From Patescibacteria group bacterium (GTDB lineage Bacteria > Patescibacteriota > Minisyncoccia > Phycocordibacterales > CAIRYW01), in contig JAUPVJ010000077.1 of assembly GCA_030917145.1 (NCBI GenBank), positions 1 to 12,404 on the forward strand: a stretch of 12,404 bases of DNA, in the 5' to 3' direction. The notes beneath the pieces are model-generated. The model searched no databases. It was not told the DNA's origin and saw nothing but the letters and a program-made list of their open reading frames with translations. Made by a program: the position numbers and the translations under genes. Positions 4,813 to 9,530 of the stretch are shown here, in pieces (the stretch's first letter is position 1; every line of letters begins with the position of its first letter).

Positions 4813-4840
4813 CTCCCCCTCCTGGGAGTTATTTTTTTTT
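4811..4840 (+). terminator. Terminator of the BacA-like gene, second of the pair
   Basis: AACTCCC (4811-4817), loop CCTCCT, GGGAGTT (4824-4830), then A and nine T. The stop codon TAA (4810-4812) provides the first two bases of the stem. Confidence 0.9.
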
Positions 4841-4869
4841 ATTTATTACCCACTTATCAACCTTTTTAC

Positions 4870-4897
4870 TTGACTCAAAATTTTACAGTGCAATAAT
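4870..4897 (+). promoter_or_regulatory. Promoter of the small membrane gene at 4944
   Basis: TTGACT (4870-4875), a 16-base spacer and TGC-AATAAT (4889-4897), an extended -10 variant. The predicted leader of about 40 bases (CTTTCCAACACACTCC) is C/A/T-rich and lacks a Shine-Dalgarno site. Confidence 0.5.
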
Positions 4898-4943
4898 TAT
4901 AACCAGCAAGACAATTCCGTCTTTCCAACACACTCCTAAGGCC

Positions 4944-5099
4944 ATGATCCTAGCACTTTGTGTCATCGTCATGTTAATTATGGCTATCTGCCTTGGACCA
5001 TTGTTCATGAGCAGAACCAACACCTGCGAGCCGCCATACAGTGAAGAAGAAATCCGCCGCGCAAACGGTAAATTTCCAACCACGGTGGGTACCGCATGA
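4944..5099 (+). CDS. 51-residue single-pass membrane protein, unknown
   Basis: The protein starts MILALCVIVMLIMAICL, one uncleaved hydrophobic helix (residues 1-22). A polar tail follows (SRTNTCEPPYSEEEIRRANGKF), probably outside or inside as a short soluble domain. The tail has a Cys-Glu-Pro-Pro turn and a predicted helix at SEEEIRRA. No family is recognised. The reading frame is open further upstream to 4785, but that part has shadow-like composition, crosses the previous terminator and lies before the promoter at 4870-4897, so I start at 4944. The gene is richer in G+C than the AT-rich gene before it. The stop TGA abuts its own hairpin terminator. Confidence 0.55.
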   Translation: MILALCVIVMLIMAICLGPLFMSRTNTCEPPYSEEEIRRANGKFPTTVGTA

Positions 5100-5133
5100 G
5101 AGTCTTTGTGTTTACACTCTGGCTCTATTTTTT
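5099..5133 (+). terminator. Terminator of the 51-residue membrane gene
   Basis: AGAGTC (5099-5104) pairs with GGCTCT (5121-5126) with one T:G wobble, then a 3x3 internal loop and an inner GTG/CAC stem, followed by ATTTTTT. The U-run reaches the stop codon of the converging DUF1905 gene (5132-5134). Confidence 0.65.
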
Positions 5134-5434
5134 ATTCCAACACAAAATCTATCTTCACCTTTTCCCCCAAACCAATTCCCTCTTTTTTTCTAATCTGTGC
5201 TTTTAAAGCTATAAAATACCTCTTTTCACCCGTCTTGTTTCCCATCGGAAGAAGCGACGTCCTCCATGTACTTTTCCTTACAGTCACAAAACTCGGGTAA
5301 AACCCATAACCAATCTTTTTGGGGTTTAGCTCTTTTACTTGTTTTACAATCTTCTCCGGCACCATCACAAAGTACCAACTCGCAGGTAAGTTAAACTTTT
5401 CTACAGTAGCCGAAAAACTAAATTCTTTTTTCAT
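5132..5434 (-). CDS. DUF1905-domain protein
   Basis: The 100-residue protein fits the DUF1905 family over its whole length: FSATVEKFNLPASWYFVMVP (first strand and the W-x-FVxxP motif), GYGFYPSFVTVRKSTWRTSLLP (the VTVGxTxWxTSLFP motif), YFIALKAQIRKKEGIGLGEKV (the LPVKAxVRKAExLxxGDxV motif) and a final strand IDFVLE. DUF1905 is a small beta-rich domain of unknown biochemical role, often alone or fused to YdeI-like segments; it is cytoplasmic. The gene starts six bases after ddl and is probably co-transcribed with it. GAGAGGA, about a dozen bases upstream and within the ddl 3' end, is a candidate Shine-Dalgarno site. That would fit a downstream operon gene that cannot be leaderless. Confidence 0.85.
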   Translation of the reverse strand: MKKEFSFSATVEKFNLPASWYFVMVPEKIVKQVKELNPKKIGYGFYPSFVTVRKSTWRTSLLPMGNKTGEKRYFIALKAQIRKKEGIGLGEKVKIDFVLE

Positions 5435-5440
5435 GAAAAA

Positions 5441-6424
5441 CTACTTCCTCTCAAGCGCAAGTGTAATCAAATGATCCAAAAGTTCTCCGTAGCTAGATCC
5501 CACAGCATCCATTTCTTTTGGAATAAGGGAAGTTGGAGTAAGTCCTGGAAGAGTGTTGATTTCCAGCGCAAAAATCCCCCTTTTTGGGTGCACCATAAAA
5601 TCAGTTCGAGAATAGTGCCTAGCTCCTAAAGCTTTGTGAACAGCAATCGCATATTTTTCTATAAGTTCAGTTTCTTTTCTTGTGAAATTTCCTGGGCAAA
5701 TCTCTTTTGCACCCTCTGTGTCTGAATATTTAGACTCGTAGTCAAAAAATTTCTGATGCTGTTTTGGTAAAATCTCTACCGGCGGAAGTGCGTAAAAATC
5801 TTGCCCTCGAAAATCCTCTAAAACTCCACAAGTAGCTTCTTTTCCTTTTATACACTCTTCTACAAGCGCCGCTTTCGACACACTAAAAGCTTTTTGAAGC
5901 CCCGCTTCGATTTCAGGAAGTGTGTGGCAAATAGAAACACCCACAGAAGAACCTCGGTCAACAGGCTTGATCACAGAAGGTTGAGTAAAAGTTTTAAACA
6001 ATTCTAGAGCGGTTTTGTGAAAATCAGCCCCTTCTCTTTTTGAGATCACTCGTCCGTTTGGGGTAGGAATTCCATGATCTGCAAAAATTTTCTTTGAAAG
6101 ACCTTTGTTCATACCCAAAGCAGAAGCTAAAGATTTTGAACCTGTAAAAGGAAAATTGTGAGTCTCAAAAAATTTTTGAATCGTGCCGTCTTCGCCGTAC
6201 TCGCCGTGCAAAGCAAGAAAAGCGACTTGTGCTCGTAGGTGGAGTTTTTCAGGTTTTATAGGCATGCCTTCAATATGCCAAACGCCTTCCTTATCGATCA
6301 GAACATCGATCCCTTCGTATTTTTCTGGCAAATTTGCAAGTACTCCCGCTCCAGTTTTTAAAGACACTTCGTACTCACTTGAAGGTCCTCCACGAAGTAC
6401 AGCAACTTTAATTTTTGATTTCAT
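5441..6424 (-). CDS. ddl: D-alanine-D-alanine ligase
   Basis: A 327-residue ATP-grasp enzyme joining two D-Ala with ATP for the peptidoglycan precursor in the cytoplasm. Motifs in order: RGGPSSEYEVS (11-21, with the substrate Glu and Ser), HGEYGEDGTIQ (73-83), the GSKSLASALGMNK segment (95-107), VIKPVDRGSSVGVS (152-164, ATP-binding Lys and glycine loop), VEECIKGKE (188-196), YESKYSD (229-235), YSRTDFMV (271-278, Arg and Asp), EINTLPGLTPTSL (288-300, metal and D-Ala binding). All expected catalytic residues are present. Length is normal to slightly short for the family. The TTG at 6442 would add six residues and overlap the -10 box (6431-6436), so I choose ATG 6424, which makes ddl leaderless. 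It probably shares a transcript with the DUF1905 gene. The presence of ddl implies a peptidoglycan wall. Confidence 0.95.
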   Translation of the reverse strand: MKSKIKVAVLRGGPSSEYEVSLKTGAGVLANLPEKYEGIDVLIDKEGVWHIEGMPIKPEKLHLRAQVAFLALHGEYGEDGTIQKFFETHNFPFTGSKSLASALGMNKGLSKKIFADHGIPTPNGRVISKREGADFHKTALELFKTFTQPSVIKPVDRGSSVGVSICHTLPEIEAGLQKAFSVSKAALVEECIKGKEATCGVLEDFRGQDFYALPPVEILPKQHQKFFDYESKYSDTEGAKEICPGNFTRKETELIEKYAIAVHKALGARHYSRTDFMVHPKRGIFALEINTLPGLTPTSLIPKEMDAVGSSYGELLDHLITLALERK

Positions 6425-6430
6425 TTTTAA

Positions 6431-6436
6431 ATTATA
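6431..6436 (-). promoter_or_regulatory. -10 box of ddl, leaderless start
   Basis: Minus-strand TATAAT lies six bases before ATG 6424, so transcription should start at or next to the ATG. There is no Shine-Dalgarno site. The upstream region is extremely AT-rich, and the inverted repeat at 6470-6511 lies farther up. Confidence 0.5.
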
Positions 6437-6469
6437 AATCAAATTCTTTAAAATAAAAATATAAATTTT

Positions 6470-6511
6470 AATCCCATCAATATTCCGCGACCGCGTAACA
6501 TTGATGGGATT
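6470..6511. repeat. 12-bp perfect inverted repeat upstream of ddl
   Basis: AATCCCATCAAT (6470-6481) and ATTGATGGGATT (6500-6511) are exact reverse complements around an 18-base loop. The loop contains CCGCG twice and can form a small CGC/GCG stem. Neither side carries a strong U-run (TTTT on the plus side only), so it is a weak terminator candidate. It may be an operator or a folded RNA between the membrane gene at 6607 and ddl. Confidence 0.7.
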
Positions 6512-6554
6512 TTGGGAAAGTTAGAGAGACGCACAAAAGATTGGCGTTTTATGC

Positions 6555-6593
6555 AAAAAAAATAACCACCTCCCTGTTTTATAGAAAAAGTGG
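6555..6593 (-). terminator. Possible terminator of the membrane gene at 6607
   Basis: On the minus strand CCACTTTTT can pair with GGGAGGTGG (four Watson-Crick pairs, then mostly G:U), followed by TTATTTTTTTT. It is a weak stem but has the correct position and a long U-run. Confidence 0.4.
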
Positions 6594-6606
6594 CCTACAA
6601 CCGCGG

Positions 6607-7014
6607 TTAATCGATACCTTGAAATTTCATTCGGATTTCCCTCGAAAGCACGAAAGGGTAAATGTTCAGTATCGCATAAAATAGCAAATGAGCCCTTGCG
6701 AGAAACCTGGCTTCGTAGGTGTCCATGATGGGATCTAAATAATCTACAAAGACTCTAAGGTCTTTTGCAGAATTCCACCCCATCACTAAAATGAACAAAC
6801 CAACAAGTATCCACCCGATTGCCCACATCCTCAATGTAGCACGGATAAACCAGCCCGCACGGGTCATAGCAACTCTAGCAGACCAACAAGCAAAAGGTCT
6901 CCCATAATTTTGCGAGGTGGAATCGGCATAACCGAACACAGAGTCCACCAACAAGAAGAACGCGATCGCCACGTTAATTACCGTGACCCAAAGGTACAGA
7001 TTGTAAATGTTCAT
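6607..7014 (-). CDS. 135-residue membrane protein, unknown
   Basis: Three hydrophobic helices are visible: about residues 7-28 (WVTVINVAIAFFLLVDSV), 62-81 (MWAIGWILVGLFILVMGW) and 105-124 (ARAHLLFYAILNIYPFVL). Between helices one and two is a polar, aromatic loop (SQNYGRPFACWSARVAMTRAGWF) with a basic, amphipathic end; the C-terminus is short and basic (SREIRMKFQG). No family is recognised and no catalytic motif stands out. The base composition is richer in G+C than the AT-rich genes around it. The start ATG is eight bases after an extended -10 box. The gene is monocistronic, with a possible U-rich terminator at 6555-6593. Confidence 0.65.
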   Translation of the reverse strand: MNIYNLYLWVTVINVAIAFFLLVDSVFGYADSTSQNYGRPFACWSARVAMTRAGWFIRATLRMWAIGWILVGLFILVMGWNSAKDLRVFVDYLDPIMDTYEARFLARAHLLFYAILNIYPFVLSREIRMKFQGID

Positions 7015-7022
7015 ACTTTTTT

Positions 7023-7031
7023 ATTATATCA
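7023..7031 (-). promoter_or_regulatory. Extended -10 promoter of the 6607-7014 gene, leaderless
   Basis: Minus-strand TGATATAAT, eight bases before the ATG at 7014. It has the same architecture as at 584 and 3317. Confidence 0.65.
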
Positions 7032-7054
7032 CAAATACAAAAATAAACAATAGT

Positions 7055-7081
7055 AATAAAAAATAGGCGCTTAAATGCGCC
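7055..7081 (-). terminator. Terminator of the interrupted small gene
   Basis: On the minus strand GGCGC and GCGCC (7066-7070 and 7077-7081) enclose ATTTAA and are followed by TATTTTTTATT. It lies six bases past the TAA at 7087, which supports that the upstream frame is or was a gene. Confidence 0.85.
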
Positions 7082-7086
7082 GTTAA

Positions 7087-7278
7087 TTAACAGATTACCA
7101 TTGTTGCACAAGGACTTGTGCCGTCTTTGAGACCTTGAAAGGCTCTTTCCTGCGTCTTAGCAATTTCGCGTAACATTTTTTCAGCCTCTTTGTCAGCTTC
7201 AGCGATCCAAAATAGCATCTGTTGTTGACCTTCTGGAGTAGAAAGATCAAACCTCTAAGAAACCAAAGGAACTTTCAT
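7087..7278 (-). pseudogene. Short helical protein gene interrupted by an in-frame TAG
   Basis: From ATG 7278 the frame reads MKVPLVS, TAG (7255-7257), then RFDLSTPEGQQQMLFWIAEA and onward for 55 residues to TAA at 7087. The second part has protein-like composition: a charged helix (DKEAEKMLREIAKTQERA) and a Cys-containing tail (GTSPCATMVIC). An extended -10 box lies six bases before the ATG and a good hairpin terminator follows the stop, so both signals frame the gene as if the TAG were not there. Other genes here (2892, 1635, ddl) end in TAG, so TAG is a true stop in this organism. I therefore call it a gene broken by a nonsense mutation. Alternatives: re-initiation at the ATG at 7215 giving about 42 residues, or suppression. 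No family is recognised. Confidence 0.55.
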
Positions 7279-7284
7279 GAGAAG

Positions 7285-7293
7285 ATTATACCA
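7285..7293 (-). promoter_or_regulatory. Extended -10 promoter embedded in the uvrC stop
   Basis: Minus-strand TGGTATAAT; the TAA inside TATAAT is the uvrC stop codon (7286-7288). Six bases separate it from the ATG at 7278. Confidence 0.55.
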
Positions 7294-8575
7294 AAAAATT
7301 TCTTCCTCGCACTTTCTTGTGAAAACCTATTGCAAACCTATGAGATTCTGAGTTTGCGAGTAAAATTTCTTTTTTGTATTTTTTTGCGAATTCCTCGTCT
7401 CCAAGGAGTCCTTTTGGTTTATGACGATCGTTCTTTACAACAGAAACCACTGGGATATTCATCCCAGAATTCTCCTGCCCGCCATTGCCTAAGCCGGCTT
7501 CAGGCGCTGGCAGGCGGGCAATTACTGATTTTACAATATTCAATTGAGCAATCCCCCCATCTACTACAATTAAGTTTGGAAACTGCCACTCAGGGTGGTT
7601 AAATCTTCGCTCTAAAACTTCTTTTAAAGCACCGGTGTCGTTTGAAGATGTCACAGTCTTAATGTTAAACTTTTTGTACTGACTTTTATCAGCTTCCCCA
7701 TCGTTAACCACGGTCATAACTCCCACCATGTCTTTTCCCGACATGTGAGCGATGTCGTAGCTTTCAATACGGAAAGAAGATGATGAGTTGAGAGTAATAA
7801 GTGATGAGATATCGGATTTTATGAGTGAGATGTCGTTTATGTGTTGTAGAGCGTAGATTTTGTCTCGGATTTTTTTAGCTTCTTCAAATTTTTTCACTTT
7901 TGCCAAAGAGTTCATTTCTTTTTCAAGTGTTTTTACCAAACTTTTTATGTTTCCAGACAAAAACAATTCAATTTGTTTTATTGTCTTTGCGTAAGTTTTT
8001 TTGTCCACTGCACCAATACAAGTTCCAGGACACAAACCGATGGAAAAGTTAAAACAACCTCGCTTAGAGTTTGGTTTGCACTTTTCATCACGATAAGGGA
8101 AAATTTTTCGAACAATTTTTAAAGCTTCTTTTAGCTGGCTTCCACTCGGAAAAGGACCGAATATAGCTTTTAGTTTTTGACTTTTAGCTTCTAGCTTACT
8201 AAAATCGATTTCTTTTTTGCGGATAGTAAGGATTTGAGGGAAATCTTCGTCAGTGATTACTACACAGTTAAAACTCTTATCGTCTTTTTCTTTGGTGTTG
8301 TAGACAGGTTTAAACTTCTTGATCAAATCAGCCTCTAAAAGCAAAGCTTCCAAAACAGAAGAAGCTTCCCGAAAATCGATAGTTTTTGCCTCGTCCACCA
8401 TCTGCACAATCAAAGGACTGCGGGAGACTAAAAGATCCTTTGAAAAATAGCTTTTTACACGATCTTTTAGACTTGTGGCTTTTCCTATATAGATAATTTT
8501 TTTATTTTTTCCAAGGAAAAAATACACACCAGGTGCGTCAGGAAGCTTCTTTTTTTGTAGATAAGATATATCCAT
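7286..8575 (-). CDS. uvrC: UvrABC excinuclease subunit C, short form without C-terminal HhH
   Basis: UvrC makes both incisions around a lesion handed over by UvrB. The order is: GIY-YIG domain (GVY at 16-18, YIG at 29-31, Arg39, Glu76) for the 3' cut; Cys166, Cys174, Cys182, Cys186, the cluster expected to bind an iron-sulfur centre; a UVR helix pair near 212-245 that docks on UvrB; and the RNase H-like nuclease with Asp274 (SYDIAH), Asp339 (VVDGG) and His412 (ESHRFAI) for the 5' cut. At 429 residues it is far shorter than typical UvrC (near 600) because it stops just after FHKKVRGRNF, with no helix-hairpin-helix pair. Two stretches look inserted: 127-138 and 353-373; the latter is encoded by a palindromic element. 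A possible AGGA Shine-Dalgarno site lies seven bases before the ATG. Confidence 0.93.
   Translation of the reverse strand: MDISYLQKKKLPDAPGVYFFLGKNKKIIYIGKATSLKDRVKSYFSKDLLVSRSPLIVQMVDEAKTIDFREASSVLEALLLEADLIKKFKPVYNTKEKDDKSFNCVVITDEDFPQILTIRKKEIDFSKLEAKSQKLKAIFGPFPSGSQLKEALKIVRKIFPYRDEKCKPNSKRGCFNFSIGLCPGTCIGAVDKKTYAKTIKQIELFLSGNIKSLVKTLEKEMNSLAKVKKFEEAKKIRDKIYALQHINDISLIKSDISSLITLNSSSSFRIESYDIAHMSGKDMVGVMTVVNDGEADKSQYKKFNIKTVTSSNDTGALKEVLERRFNHPEWQFPNLIVVDGGIAQLNIVKSVIARLPAPEAGLGNGGQENSGMNIPVVSVVKNDRHKPKGLLGDEEFAKKYKKEILLANSESHRFAIGFHKKVRGRNFLV
7450..7520. repeat. Palindromic element read in frame inside uvrC
   Basis: Nested inverted repeats: TGCCCGCC (7476-7483) with GGCGGGCA (7513-7520), GCCT/AGGC and AAGCCGGCTT (7487-7505) in the centre, and next to it CTGGGAT-ATTC-ATCCCAG (7450-7467). 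The GC-rich core contrasts sharply with the AT-rich gene. It encodes about residues 353-373 (ARLPAPEAGLGNGG and following) between the VVDGG strand and IPVVSVVK, where UvrC normally has only a short turn. Confidence 0.7.
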
Positions 8576-8601
8576 ATGTTTTCCTATTTTGACAATTTTT
8601 G

Positions 8602-8610
8602 TGATATATT
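8602..8610 (+). promoter_or_regulatory. Extended -10 promoter of the 34-residue gene, leaderless
   Basis: TGATATATT, nine bases before the ATG at 8620. The element lies between the divergent uvrC (ATG 8575) and this gene. A TTGACA at 8589-8594 is too close to act as its -35. Confidence 0.45.
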
Positions 8611-8619
8611 ACAACTAGT

Positions 8620-8724
8620 ATGAAACGGTTTTTCCAAGGAATATGCGACTTTATCGTAGTCGCCTTCTTTCTTCTTTTTCACTGGAAGGGACTCCAAGAC
8701 GAGTCTTTAGATGAGTCAGAATAA
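8620..8724 (+). CDS. 34-residue single-pass membrane peptide
   Basis: The peptide MKRFFQGICDFIVVAFFLLF, followed by an acidic tail ending DESLDESE, has one hydrophobic helix (residues 8-21) with basic residues before it and acidic ones after. This gives N-in topology by the positive-inside rule. No family is recognised. It is supported as a gene by an extended -10 box just upstream and by a strong terminator whose loop contains the TAA stop. It resembles the 43- and 51-residue membrane proteins at 9109 and 4944 in size and plan but not in sequence. Confidence 0.5.
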   Translation: MKRFFQGICDFIVVAFFLLFHWKGLQDESLDESE

Positions 8725-8742
8725 GGCTCATCTAATTTTTTT
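8709..8742 (+). terminator. Terminator containing the stop of the 34-residue gene
   Basis: AGATGAGTC (8709-8717) pairs with GGCTCATCT (8725-8733), nine pairs with one G:U. The loop AGAATAA carries the TAA stop, and AATTTTTTT follows. Confidence 0.9.
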
Positions 8743-8773
8743 GTCATCCAAATAGAAAAACAAAAGTTTACTG

Positions 8774-8779
8774 TATAAT
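8774..8779 (+). promoter_or_regulatory. -10 box of the 77-residue gene
   Basis: Perfect TATAAT. An ATG at 8778 overlaps it and cannot be the start. The next in-frame ATG (8802) follows a predicted leader of about 16 bases, ACCACTCCACGCTT, which is C-rich and SD-less. Confidence 0.5.
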
Positions 8780-8801
8780 GTTTACAGACCACTCCACGCT
8801 T

Positions 8802-9035
8802 ATGTTATTCGAATTTAAAGAAATCACTCCGCGAGATTTTAACAATTGTGAAGAAGTCAACCAGCTCCTAAAAGACGGTTGGCGGGTGCTTAAGTTAAAA
8901 CCCTCTTCAAACGCGATCAAGGTTTTACTTTATAGATGTCCCATAGGGAAGAATTATGAAGATGACATAGGCGAACACAACAAAGCTGAAAGAGATTGGA
9001 ACACAAACAATTCTAAAGCCTTACTTACAACCTGA
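8802..9035 (+). CDS. Small hypothetical protein, 77 residues
   Basis: The N-terminal 45 residues (MLFEFKEITPRDFNNCEEVN, then QLLKDGWRVLKL and VLLYRCP) look like a compact alpha/beta unit. The phrase VNxxLxxGWxxL recalls small DUF1737-like proteins that follow 'long VNxxIxxGW' patterns, but the match is too short to assign. The C-terminal third is polar (GKNYEDDIGEHNKAERDWN) and probably flexible. There is no signal or membrane segment, so it is probably cytoplasmic. The start at 8802 is chosen from the position of the -10 box. The stop TGA lies inside the left arm of the terminator. Confidence 0.6.
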   Translation: MLFEFKEITPRDFNNCEEVNQLLKDGWRVLKLKPSSNAIKVLLYRCPIGKNYEDDIGEHNKAERDWNTNNSKALLTT

Positions 9036-9055
9036 ACCATTCAGGGTATTTTTTT
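9031..9055 (+). terminator. Terminator overlapping the stop of the 77-residue gene
   Basis: CCTGAA (9031-9036) and TTCAGG (9040-9045) with a three-base loop, then GTATTTTTTT. TGA (9033-9035) lies in the left arm. Confidence 0.85.
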
Positions 9056-9071
9056 GTCAAAAAATCAGACT

Positions 9072-9077
9072 TATACT
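9072..9077 (+). promoter_or_regulatory. -10 box of the 43-residue gene
   Basis: TATACT, about 31 bases before the ATG at 9109. The predicted leader AACTCCGGTCAAACTATTCC is C/A-rich and lacks a Shine-Dalgarno site. Confidence 0.4.
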
Positions 9078-9108
9078 ATGATTAACTCCGGTCAAACTAT
9101 TCCCACCC

Positions 9109-9240
9109 ATGAAACCGTCTCCAAAAATTCGCGCCCTTCTTGCTCCTTTCTATCTCTTTGTTGGACTTTACTACCTCGTGATCCTTGTCATCGAATGGAA
9201 CAAGCCCAAAAATGCCAAGCGTCGGGAGTCTCTCGAGTAA
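9109..9240 (+). CDS. 43-residue single-pass membrane protein
   Basis: The protein MKPSPKIRALLAPFYLFVGL continues YYLVILVIEW and a basic tail KPKNAKRRESLE. One hydrophobic helix spans residues 9-29, flanked by basic residues on both sides. No family is recognised. Support: a -10 box and C/A-rich leader upstream like its neighbours, G+C-richer coding composition, and a strong terminator starting two bases after the TAA. A longer overlapping frame (9054-9278) runs through the terminator and has no coherent composition, so I take it as noise. Confidence 0.55.
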   Translation: MKPSPKIRALLAPFYLFVGLYYLVILVIEWNKPKNAKRRESLE

Positions 9241-9241
9241 A

Positions 9242-9272
9242 AGCAGACACTAAAAGTGTTTGCTATTTTTTT
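9242..9272 (+). terminator. Terminator of the 43-residue gene
   Basis: AGCAGACAC (9242-9250) and GTGTTTGCT (9256-9264), nine pairs with one G:U, loop TAAAA, then ATTTTTTT. The tail ATATAAGTTTG matches that after the terminator at 1511. Confidence 0.9.
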
Positions 9273-9285
9273 ATATAAGTTTGTG

Positions 9286-9291
9286 TATACT
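9286..9291 (+). promoter_or_regulatory. -10 box of the 68-residue gene
   Basis: TATACT lies 14 bases before the ATG at 9306, giving a very short leader of about eight bases. A TTG at 9291 in the same frame overlaps the box and is rejected as a start. Confidence 0.4.
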
Positions 9292-9305
9292 TGCATCAGT
9301 ACCAT

Positions 9306-9512
9306 ATGCACGACGACGATCTTTCCATAAAAACAGCAAGGAATCCAAGGGTCATAAGAATGGATTACGGTGATTCAATCATTGTGACTAACGAACCACC
9401 TGAAGTTCCCACGAAAACTTGGGAATACTTCCGGGGAAGAGTTCCTGATTCTGATATATTCCCTCCTCTAAAACCGTGGTCGGCATTTGTTGTCACAGCA
9501 AGCAAACCCTAA
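9306..9512 (+). CDS. Small hypothetical protein, 68 residues
   Basis: The sequence begins MHDDDLSIKTARNPRVIRMD and continues YGDSIIVTNEPPEVPTKTWE to a Pro/aromatic-rich end (FPPLKPWSAFVVTASKP). It looks like a short beta-rich or partly disordered soluble protein; there is no signal peptide or membrane helix. I recognise no family. The stop TAA (9510-9512) falls in the loop of the terminator, whose U-run overlaps the stop codon of uvrA on the other strand. Confidence 0.55.
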   Translation: MHDDDLSIKTARNPRVIRMDYGDSIIVTNEPPEVPTKTWEYFRGRVPDSDIFPPLKPWSAFVVTASKP

Positions 9513-9530
9513 AAACGTTTGCTATTTTTT
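9501..9530 (+). terminator. Terminator of the 68-residue gene, abutting the uvrA stop
   Basis: AGCAAAC (9501-9507) and GTTTGCT (9517-9523) around a nine-base loop that contains the stop, then ATTTTTT. The last two T are also part of the uvrA stop codon (9529-9531). In the uvrA direction there is no U-run after the hairpin. Confidence 0.85.

Noticed and set aside
4785..4943. N-terminal extension of the 51-residue membrane gene
   Set aside because: It runs through the previous gene's terminator and upstream of the likely promoter, and encodes a low-quality Pro/Ser/Phe-rich stretch.
6440..6442. TTG at 6442 as the ddl start
   Set aside because: It lies upstream of the TATAAT box, and the ATG at 6424 gives the normal Ddl N-terminus.
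6492..7177. Shared 11-mer CGCGTAACATT at 6492 and 7167
   Set aside because: A match of this length is expected by chance between positions in a window of this size, and the contexts are unrelated (hairpin loop versus coding).
7255..7257. Genome-wide reassignment of TAG to an amino acid
   Set aside because: TAG cleanly ends ddl, the EF-hand gene and the coiled-coil gene in this window, so it works as a stop.
8778..8780. ATG at 8778 as the start of the 77-residue gene
   Set aside because: It overlaps the TATAAT box at 8774-8779 and would not be part of the transcript.
9054..9278. A 74-residue plus-strand frame overlapping the 43-residue gene
   Set aside because: It crosses the terminator hairpin, has shadow-like composition, and competes with a frame that has a clear membrane helix and a stop next to the terminator.
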